A DNA stretch of 64,000 nt from Heterohyrax brucei (taxonomy: Eukaryota > Chordata > Mammalia > Hyracoidea > Procaviidae). The translations under genes were made by a program, and so were the position numbers. Location: contig CM053140.1 in the NCBI GenBank assembly GCA_028571685.1, forward strand, positions 153,311,701 through 153,375,700, given 5' to 3'. Under the pieces are notes generated by a model that was not told the origin of the DNA, ran no database searches, and saw only the letters and a program-made list of their open reading frames with translations. Each line of letters opens with the position of its first letter. Position 1 is the stretch's first letter. Positions 55,450 through 64,000 of this stretch are shown in pieces.

Positions 55450-58400
55450 ACTGATGGCATCCTTATAATAATGGTCTCATACAAAGTTTGTACTTTTGTG
55501 TCTGGCTAATTTCATTCAGCATAATTTCTCTAAATGGTCCTACATTGACAGGTGTTTTTCTAAGCCATCATTGTTTCTTATCATTGCATAGTATTCCATT
55601 GTACGAATATACCACAGTATGTTTAACCATTCGTCAGTTGATGAGCATCTAGGTTGTTCCCAGCTTTATGCTATTGTGGAGAGAGCTTCAATAAACATCG
55701 GTGTGCAAGTATGTGTTTGAGTGGTGTTCATTATTTCTTTGGGATTCATTTCAGGGAGCAAGATTGCTAGATCATATGATATTTCTATTTCTACTTTTTA
55801 AGGAAGTGTCAAATCGATTTCCACTGTGGTTGAACCAGTTTACTGTCCCATCAACAGCGTAGAAGAGTTCCAATCTCTCCACACACTTTCAAGGAATTAT
55901 TGTTCTGAGTTTTTTGGATTATTGCCAGCTTTGATGGGGTGAGGTGGTATCTAATTGTGATTTTGGTTTGTATTTCTCCAATGGTTAGGGGTCTTGAACA
56001 TTACCTCGTATATCTGTTGGCAACTTGTATGTCTTCTTCGGTGAAGTGCCTGTAGGTAACCTTTTTAATCTCTTGATGAAGGCTTTGGATGAGCATAAGT
56101 GTTTAATTTTTAGTAGTTCTGAATTATCTATTTTAATTTGTAATAATTGAAGGTCGTTGGTGGCTTTTGGTAGACTGTTGATGCTATGGGTTAGGGCTTC
56201 CAGCATTTTCCTGACTTTTCCTTCCAATAATTTTATTGTTTTAGATTGTATATTTAGGTATTTGATTGATTTCGAATTAGTTTCTTGTGTGTGGTGTGAG
56301 ATGAGTATCTTGTTTCTTTTGTTTTGCAGATAGACCTCCAATTAGGCCAACACCATGTGTTGAAGAGACTGTCTTTATGCCAATTCACTATCCTTGGGGC
56401 TTTAATAGACATCAGCTGTTGATAGGTAGATGATGGTATATTTGGATTCTCAATTCTGTTCCATTGGTCTATGTATCTGTTTTTGTGCCAGTACCAGGCT
56501 GTCTTGACTGCTGTAGCAGTGTAGCAGATTTTGAGATCATGGAGGTTGAGGCCTCCACTTTGTTCCTCTGCTTTAGTAATAGTTTACTTATCTGTGGCTA
56601 CCCTCCTGTCCATACGAAGTTGGTGATTTGTTTCTCTTCCTCATTAGAAACTGTCTTTGGAAGTTGAACTGGGATTGCATTGTATGTGTAGATTGCTTTA
56701 GGAAGTATAGACATTTTCACAATGTTAGGTCTTCCTATCCAGGAACAAGGTAGGTTTCCTCACTATTGTAAGTCATTTTTCATTTCTCTCAGTAGGATCT
56801 TGTAGTTTTCTTTGTGTAGATCTTTTACATCTCTGGTTAGTTATTCTCAGGTTTTGTATCATCTTGTGGGCTATAGTAAATGGTAATGATCTTATGATTT
56901 CCTCTTTGGTTGTCTCTTTGTTGGTGTAAAGGAATCCCACTGATTTATGTATGTTTGTCTTGCATTCTGATACTTTGCTGAAGTCTTCTATTAGACAGAG
57001 GAGTTTTTTGGTGGATTCTTTAGGATTTTCTGTGTATAAGACCACGTCATCCACAAATAATGACACTTTGACTTCTTTGTCAATTTGGAGGCCCCTTATT
57101 TCTTTATCATACTAATTGCTCTGGAGAGGCCCTCCAGAATGATGTTGAATAACAGTGGTGATAATGGGCATCCTTGTCTAGTATCTGTTCTTAAAGGGAA
57201 TGTTTTCAACTTTTCTCTGTTAAGAATGATGGCCTTTATTATGTTAAGGAACTTCCCTTCTATTCCTATTTTTCTGAAAGTTTTTAAAATGAATGGGTGT
57301 TGGACTTTATAAAATACATGTTCTGCATTGATTGACAGAATCAGGTGGTTCTTGTCTTTTATTTTGATTTTGTGATTGATAACAATGTTTTCCTTATGTT
57401 GAACTGTCCCTGAAACCCTGGTATGAAGACTAGTTGGTTGTGATGAACCATTTTTTGATGTGTTGTTGAATTCTGTTAGCTAAGATTTTGTTAAGGATTT
57501 TTGTGTTTTAGTTCATGAGAGATATTGGTCTGTAATTTTCTTTTATTGTGCGGCCTTTACCTGGTTTTAGTACCAAGGTTATACTGGTTTCAAAGAATGA
57601 ATTTGGGAATATTCCATCTTTTCTATGTTCTGGAATACCTTTAGAAGTAGTGGTGTTAACTCTTTTCTGAACATTTGATAGAATTCTTCAGTGCAGCCAT
57701 CCAGGCCGGGGCTCTTTTTGGATGGAAGTTCTTTAATTACTTTCTCAATTTCTTCTGTTGTACTGGGTTTCTTTAGTTGTTCTACTTCTGATTTTACTAG
57801 TTTAGTTAAGTGGTATTTTTCAAGAAAATTGTCTATTTCTTCTAGGTTTTCCAATTTATTACAGTATAATTTGTCATAACATTCTTCTATGATTCTATTA
57901 ATTTCAGTAGGGTCCATTGTGATGTCACCCATCCCATTTCTTATTCAAATTATTGCTTTCTTCTCCTGTTTTACTTTTGTTAGTTTGGCCAAAGACCTGT
58001 TGATTTTGTTGATCTTTTTGGAAAAACAGCATTTGGACTTGTTTACTCTTTCAATCATTTTTCCATTTTCTGTTTCATTTATTTCTCTTCTAATTTTAAT
58101 AATTTGCTTTCTTCTGAAGCCTGTTGGGTTCTTTTGCAGAAGTCTTCCTAGTTGTTCAAATCGACGAGTTAATTCTTTGATTTGTGCTCTTTCTTCTCTT
58201 TGGATGTCCACATTTATAGATGTGAATTGTCCTCTGAGTACTGCTTTTGCTGTGTCCCATAGATTTTGGCAGGATGTGTCTTCATTCTCACTTGATTCTA
58301 TGAAATTCTTTATTGCATCCTTGATTTTTTTCTATCATGCAGAGTTCTTGAGCAAAATGTTTTTCAGTGTCCATGTTTTTTATTTAATTTGCATCTTTCT

Positions 58401-59108
58401 TTTCTGTTATTGATTTCTAGTGTTGTGGCTTTGTGGTCTGAGAAGAAGCTTTGCATTATTTCAGTATTTTCAATTTTGCTGAGTATTGCTCTGTGGCCTA
58501 ATATGTGGTCAATTCTAGATAACATTCCACGAGTACTGGAAAGTACACTTGGCTGCAGTTGGATGAAGTGTTCTGAATGTGTCTATAAGGTCAAGTTGAT
58601 TGATTGTGGCATTTATATTCTCCATGTATTTACTAAGCTTTTTTTCAGGGTGTTCTATCTGTTACTGAGAATGGTATGTTGAATTCTCCAACTACTATTG
58701 TGGAGCTGACTATTTCTGTTTTCAGTGCAAATACTGTTTGTTTTATGTATTTTGGAGACTTGATGTTGAGTGCATAGATATTTAGTATGATTATGCCCTC
58801 CAGTTGAATTGAGCCTCTGACCATTAAATAGTGACCCTCTTTATATCGTATGGTGGATTTAACTTTTAAAGTCTATTTGTCAGAAATTAGTGTTGTCACT
58901 CCTACTCTTTTTTGAATGTTAATAGCCTGATATATTTTTTCCAACCTTTGAGGTGTAGTTTGTTTACAATTTGTCTCCTATAAGCAGAATATAGATAGGT
59001 CATGTTTTTTATCCAATCTGCTATGCTCCTTCTCTTAATTGGTGTGTTTAGTCCATTTACATTCAGTGTGATTGCTGATATATGTGATGTCAGTACTGCC
59101 ATTTTCAT
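55450..59108 (-). pseudogene. L1 ORF2 pseudogene
   Basis: 58902-59108 gives the start MKMAVLTSHISAITLNVNGL, then NTPIKRR, the endonuclease N-terminus. 57579-57932 holds the RT fingers with [20 protein letters not shown]. 56773-57066 reads MSLFVDDVVLYTENPKESTK: the catalytic F-V-D-D aspartates are both present here, the only copy in which I see this without an adjacent frameshift. The ORF is nonetheless broken into several frames. About 3.66 kb, the expected length. Confidence 0.9.
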
Positions 59109-59539
59109 AGTCTTTTTTGGTGTTGTGGACAGTTCTTCTGTTGCCTTCCATTTTCTGTGCTTAATCTTTTTTCTTTATGTATTTTCTTTTCTTGGCTTTC
59201 AGGGTTCATTTTCTTGAAATTGTTGTGATTTTGTGTGTTGCTTTTTGATGTGTAGAATTATAGGTTTCTTTTGTGGTTACTCAGCCCCCTCTATTAATCT
59301 AAAAGTAGTCCAAATTTCACTGTATGTATATCTCCTTGTGTTCTTCCACATCTGGAAGGTCCTTGTGTACTTTTTTTGACCTTGTTTTCATTTAATGTAG
59401 CTGACGATTATACCCTGAGATCTCTGAATTTTTATGTTTTATGATTTTGTTTTGGTTATCGTTTTTGGATTTTTTTTCCTGATGGTATCTAGATCCTCAG
59501 TCTAGTGTTGGATGTTTAAGTATATGTCTAATGCTATTG

Positions 59540-60440
59540 ATTTTCTAATCTAAGAACTTCCTTTAATGTTTCTTGTAATCTTGGTTTGTTTCTTATAAAT
59601 TCTCTGAATTTCCATTTATTTGTGAGAGTCTTAAATTCACCTTCATCTTTGTGAGACAGTTTTGCAGGATATATTATTCTCAGTGGACAGTTGTTGTTTG
59701 TTTTCCCCTTGGGGCTTTGTATATGTTATCCCACCGTCTTCGGACCAGCATCATTTCAGCTGAGTAGTCTGAGGATAATCTTAATAATTTTCCTTTGTGG
59801 ATTATTTTTTGCTTATCTCTAGCTGCCCTAAGTAGTCTCTCCTTACCTCTAGTTTTATTGAGCTTGATTGTGATATGCTTTGGTGTATTTCTTTTTGGAT
59901 GTATCTTGAGAAATTTTTGATGAACATCCTGAAAGGAGATCTTCTTATCTTTCATTATGTCAGGGAAGATTTCTGTCAGCAGGTCTCCAACTATTGTCTC
60001 TGCATTTTCAGCTATCCCACCTTGTTCTGGTACTCTGATCACAAGGACATTATTTCTCTCAATAGAGTTCTACAGTTCTCTTAGCTATTATTCACTCTTA
60101 TTGAATCTTTGAATTTTTTCACATATGCTGGTATTGTGTACTTTGTCTTCAAGCTCACTAATTTGGCCTTTCATGGACTTGATCTTGCTCTTTTGAGTTT
60201 TTATTGAGTTATCAAGCTCAGAGATTTTACTGTTAATCTGTCAAATTTCAGAGCATTGTTACTTGAGCATTTCTTGCAGCTTATTTAATTTTTTGGTGTG
60301 CTCTGCTGCATTTTTCCTGATCTCTTTTCTGATACCTTGCACAGCTCTCTACATCAATCATTAGTATTCTGTCTCTGACAGTTGCAGGAACTCTTCTCCA
60401 TCTGGGAAATCAGTTGACGTTTCAGTTTGGGAGTTTTCGG
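59540..60440 (-). pseudogene. L1 ORF1 pseudogene
   Basis: 59680-60042 reads MIRVPEQGGIAENAETIVGD, then RNTPKHITIKLNKTRGKERL and SDYSAEMMLVRRRWDNIYKA, the RRM and C-terminal domain of ORF1p. The upstream coiled-coil part (60050-60440) has stops. The C-terminal end (59540-59680) is in another frame. Confidence 0.87.
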
Positions 60441-60449
60441 AAGCCACGG

Positions 60450-62396
60450 TAGTGTTTTTCTTTAGACGTTTAGAGATTGTTGTCTTTGAACCATCTGGAA
60501 GTCACTGCAGTGAAAAAGACTTAGTAGCTTGTTTTACCTGACCTGCATCTCTCTGTTGGAGCTGGGATGCAATTTCTTTGTGCAGTCTTCTGTTGCTTGC
60601 TTTTACTGTCCTGCACAGGTCTGCTGCCACTGCTGGTGCAGCTCCAGGGTTGGGGAGTCGTGCCTGCCTTCAGCAGCACCACTGTCACTTCTACCTTTGG
60701 GTTTGGGGGTCGTGTGTGTAGGCTCAGCACTACTGCAGCCACCACAAGCTGGACAGGACACAAGACCTGCTACTGCAGCTACTTCTGCTTTGGGCAGATC
60801 CCTTGTGGAGCCTCACCCTTGGACTGAGATGTAGGGTGAGATGATGACCACTCATGTGTGCCTTCTTCCTCAAGCCAGAGCAGCAACCACTGTCACTGTT
60901 TCTGTTGCCTCTGGGTTAGGTGGGGATCTCCAGGAACTTCATCCAAAGGCTACCTAGCTGCTAGGATGATCACTCCCCTTGCCTAAATTCCCTGAGTCTG
61001 AGCCTCCCAGGCACACTTGTCTCCAATGTCTGCCTAGCCACCAAGGTAGTTACTTAACTCCTCTAGCGTCACCTGAGCCCAGGCCTCCCTGTGCACATGG
61101 CACCGATGTCTGCCTAGCTGCTGGTGTGATCACTCCCCTGGGTCACCTGAGCACAGACGTCTCTGGTGCACTTGGCTCCAATGGCTCCCTAGTCCCTGGG
61201 GTGATCACCTAACTCCTCTAGGGTCACCTGAACTCAGGCCTCCCTAGCACTTCTCGCTTCAATGGCTGCTAGCTGCTGGAGTGATCACTCATCCTCCCAC
61301 AGGTTACCTGAGTCCAGTCATCCCTAGCGCACATGCCACCAGTGGCTGCCTAGTCACTGGGGCAATCTCTGCCCTCCTCCTGGGTCACCTGGGCCCCTGC
61401 CTCTCCAGTGCTCATGGCAGTAATGGCTGCCTAGCCAATGGAGCTCACTGTTCTCCACCTGTAGTCTTGCCTGAGCCCAGATGTCCCCAACATTTGTGGC
61501 TCCAATGGCTGACAAGCCACTAGGATGATCACTCCAGACCTACAGTTGCCTGGGCCTAAGCCTCAACACCCCACATGGCTCCAATACTCAAGCAGCCATG
61601 GGTGCACTCTCTCAGCAGTCCCCCACCAGGCTGCATAATCCCAGACCTTCCTGGCCTACTGGCTCCAAGGCCAAGCCCAAATCTGCCAGCAGCTGGTCCT
61701 TTCACTCTGCCCACCCCTCCCCCCTGGATCCCATGATTGTATGCTTTGTTGCCATGAGGCACCTGTATCTGGATCTTCCATTCACATACAAGAGTAAAGC
61801 CTGCTGCACAGAGCTACTTTTATGCTTCACTCAGCTCCTCCTTCTCCTACACTATCACCCTGGGGCACAAAAGCATTAGTCTCCTGTCCCCACACTACCC
61901 TTACCATCTTCCTGCTCCTTGGGCTGAGGTTTCCTGGTCCCTTGCTGCTCTGAGGTGTGCCTGAGTGGTAGGCCCTGTGGGGAACTGACAAATGGCTGGC
62001 CTCATTCCAGAGTGTTCTAACCTGCGTGGAGGTCTTCGGGTCTGGGCTTCAGGCTGCAACAGTCAGGCTGGAGCAGGTCTCTTTAGTCAAATTTAAGGTT
62101 GGCCAGCTCTAGTTTCTTGGCTTCCCTTGATTGATAATATTCACTAGAAGCAGTTTTTCTCCATGCCCATGTTGCCCTCAGTTCATGGAGAATCTCTTCA
62201 CAGGCCACACTGTTTTTTCCGCGGTGGTTCAGGGCCTCTAAGATCTTCCCTTCTTTTACTTTTTACTTATGGTACTTTAAGCATAGTTTAGTCCTTGTGG
62301 ATTGAGTATTTGGTTGCTTTCATTAATTTTGAGGTTCCTGGCTGTTTGAGAGTTTAGCAGCAATGTGTTGTGACTCCACCATCTTGACTCCACCCC
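60450..62396 (-). promoter_or_regulatory. L1 5' UTR with tandem array
   Basis: About 1.95 kb, much richer in GC than its surroundings, with an array of roughly 80-bp units (60950-61590). Open frames on both strands here (for example 60529-60834, 60979-61212 and 61598-61879) reflect the base composition and repeat period, not genes. Confidence 0.82.
60950..61590 (-). repeat. About 8 imperfect 80-bp tandem repeats
   Basis: The marker CT(A/G)CCTAG(C/T) recurs at about 60950, 61031, 61111, 61187, 61267, 61346, 61428 and 61509. Each unit is followed by GATCACTC/GGTCACCTGAGCCC-type sequence and a CACATGGC/CACTTGGCTCCAATGG-type motif. Period is 75-82 bp. Confidence 0.85.
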
Positions 62397-62407
62397 TGAA
62401 GACCCTA

Positions 62408-62635
62408 TACTGAGCATTCTTGATGTACATCTCCCAAAACAGATGTGTTCATTCCTCTGGCAGACAAAAATATTCAATATTTTTTGCCATGTATTTCAAA
62501 GGTATCAGTTCTTATTTGGTCTTCCCTACTAACTGACCAGCTGACATATAAATATGAGGTGACAGAAAACATGACTTGAGTCAGGTACAACTTAGTCTTC
62601 AAGGAGACATTGTCTTTTTTTAACACGTTAAAGAA
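62408..62635 (-). mobile_element. RTE/BovB-like LINE, right half of the split element
   Basis: Continues the RTE cut at 54430: GAGCATTC, then TCATTCCTCTGGCAGACAAA, AATATTCAATATTTTTTGCC, and CTTAGTCTTCAAGGAGACAT, ending TAACACGTTAAAGAA. The 5' half of the RTE is beyond the L1 that begins at 62636 and is not seen. Confidence 0.85.
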
Positions 62636-64000
62636 GGGGCCGGGGCCAAGATGGCAGAATAGACACACATCTCATCAATTCCTTCAGAGAACTAAGGCCT
62701 GGAAAGATAATTGATTGGAGCAGTGTGGACTTATGGGAATCCCATGATCTGGTGTATGGTTGTCATACTGAACTATGCACCAGTAAGGGAGAAATTACCT
62801 CTCTGAAAGACAAGGCAGCAGCACAGTGAGTCTTGCTTTTGTGGACACATTATTTCGGAGGACTGCTGGTACTGATGTCTTTTTTGTTATCTGGGAGATG
62901 GGGACTGGGCAGGAGCTGTCAAATACACTGAAATGCAGTGCTTAAGTTAACAATGTATAGTGCAGCAGAGAGACTATGCTTGGGATAGCAACATTTTGAA
63001 AGCCTGGCTACTGACTGCAGGCACCACTACATCTCTAGCTTCTCTTTTCTAAGCTGTTCCCGTAGATTCTACTGTCTCATGGTAGGAAGGACAGCATGGG
63101 AAGGATGCCATCTTGGTCAGCTGGGAGGTGGAGTCAGCCACCTGCAGGTCTCAGCTAGGGCTAATTCTCATGTAGAGAAGCAGTGCCTGTCTGGATACAG
63201 ATTCCCCAAGACAAAAGCTATGTTTAAGAAGAGTATAGCTAAAGTTACAGGTGCGGCTTGTTGGATGTGGATAGAAAAGCCTTAACCACTCCTTTCTTGA
63301 ACTACATCACAGCATCTGGTGACAGTCTATGAGGTGCTTTTGTTGTCAGCTAGAAGTGGGGAACTGCCACACCTGAGGGCCTGACTGATTTAAGCAGATG
63401 GACAGAACCTCACTCAGTAATTAAGCACCTTTTTAAAAGCACCTTGGAGAACTGACTGCAGAGCAGAGCAGTAGCATCTCCACCACCCATCAATGATCCA
63501 CATCATAGTGTTGGCTGATTGCCCCCAGGAGACTCCATATATAGGACACCATCTTTGCCAGCCAATAGATGTAGCCTGCTACCCCTGAGGGCCAAGCTGC
63601 TTTTAGTGGACACTGCACAGTACCCCTCTCAGAAAATAAGCATCTCTTAACCTAAACACATCTACAGAGTACAGCAGTCACAGGCAGTCCAGTGGGGTGG
63701 TATCCTTCTCTTCTCCATTCCCCAAGCTTGACTGGCACAATGACAGAGAATTGTTACCAGTACCTCTGGCCTTTAGCAGACAGGAGGTGGAGTCTGGCAC
63801 CCCACCTGGGGCCAGTCACTAGAGTACATAGTGGTGTCAGGAGATCAAAACTAGTAGTGCCCTAACTAACTTCTTAGAACTATGCCTCAGCTCCTGCTGA
63901 GTTAACACCAGAGAAACCAGTGTCTTGATAGTGTTAAGACAACAATCAATTGCTAACCATTTAAAAAATCAGTCCAACATCGCTCTGGAAAACTCCCAAA
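62636..64000 (+). mobile_element. L1 5' UTR, plus strand, running off the window
   Basis: Begins GGGGCCGGGGCCAAGATGGC, the classic L1 5' start, and continues about 1.36 kb to the window edge. ORF1 is expected just beyond, because 63960-64000 aligns by eye with 15600-15650 at the start of ORF1 in the plus-strand L1. Approximate 220-bp repeats are visible (63115, 63343, 63565, 63775). No ORF1 protein sequence is inside the window. The short frame 63079-63285 is UTR. Confidence 0.9.

Larger units (their letters stand above)
54419..62419 (-). mobile_element. L1, full-length scale (about 8 kb), inserted in RTE
   Basis: TAGTGAGCATTC (54419-54430) and TACTGAGCATTC (62408-62419) are a 12-bp TSD with one mismatch, taken from the RTE sequence on either side. 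Order on the minus strand: 5' UTR (about 60450-62396, starting GGGGTGGAGTCAAGATGGTG), ORF1 (59540-60440), ORF2 (55450-59108), 3' UTR (54431-55450) and a T-rich end on the plus strand. The 5' start resembles the classic mammalian L1 start GGGG.GGAGCCAAGATGG. It belongs to a different subfamily from the L1 at 62636. Confidence 0.93.

Noticed and set aside
57889-58413. 174-codon open frame on the plus strand
   Set aside because: It lies exactly opposite L1 ORF2 and its leucine/phenylalanine/serine-rich translation is the antisense of a lysine-rich coding region. No domain is recognisable.
60520-61880. GC-rich cluster of frames on both strands that could look like exons or a CpG island promoter
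   Set aside because: It is the 5' UTR of the minus-strand L1 with an 80-bp tandem array. No splice-site pattern or domain was seen.

Overview
This window is vertebrate nuclear DNA, almost certainly from a placental mammal of the Afrotheria, with a paenungulate such as elephant or manatee most likely. The evidence is the repeat content: AT-rich DNA packed with LINE-1 (L1), an RTE/BovB-type LINE, ERVL-MaLR-like LTRs, and about two dozen copies of a tRNA-headed SINE. That SINE has a conserved body (CCCTGGTGG.. head, CTATGGGGCAGTTCTACTCTGT middle, CTATGAGTCGGAATCGACTCGA tail) typical of AfroSINEs. The species assignment rests on my memory of these families, not on a search. I see no host protein-coding exon, tRNA or rRNA gene, CRISPR array or bacterial-style operon. 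Every longer open frame I examined lies in a transposable element or is a chance frame.

Layout. 1-285: SINE. 286-7446: full-length-scale L1 on the minus strand. 7447-11365: mostly unique sequence with SINEs, an internally deleted RTE derivative and a 25-bp micro-insertion. 11366-14558: 5'-truncated minus-strand L1 with target-site duplications (TSDs). 14569-15300: unique sequence, then an RTE 3' fragment. 15301-21727: nearly full-length plus-strand L1, followed by further L1 pieces to 22890. 24385-26620: antisense RTE lacking its endonuclease region. 27961-28460: class I ERV-like solo LTR. 29683-36032: LTR and SINE region including an LTR-within-LTR nest. 37130-37690: two mariner transposase remnants in inverted orientation. 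39184-40890: 5'-truncated plus-strand L1 with a perfect 16-bp TSD. 40915-42182: old MLT1-like LTR interrupted by a younger LTR and a SINE. 43015-45184: antisense L1 3' UTR pieces. 45185-49645: plus-strand L1 that received a CpG-rich 341-bp solo LTR (46130-46470, 6-bp TSD). 51991-52458: twin-primed L1 with a 5' inversion. 54147-62635: RTE fragment split by a roughly 8-kb minus-strand L1. 62636-64000: 5' UTR of another plus-strand L1.

How the parts relate. The L1 copies are all broken: the reverse transcriptase catalytic box is altered or interrupted in every copy where I could read it. The SINE and the RTE share the same 3' tail, which fits RTE-driven SINE mobilisation. Several nested insertions give a relative age order.

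I looked for a novel biological system and did not find one. The most notable items are micro-insertions of the SINE/RTE tail (25 and 37 bp with perfect TSDs), a young-looking CpG-rich ERV LTR, an 80-bp tandem array in an L1 5' UTR, two L1 5' ends facing away from each other about 230 bp apart, and the inverted mariner pair. Boundaries were read by eye; most are good to about 5-20 bp, and exact ones are stated where TSDs fix them.
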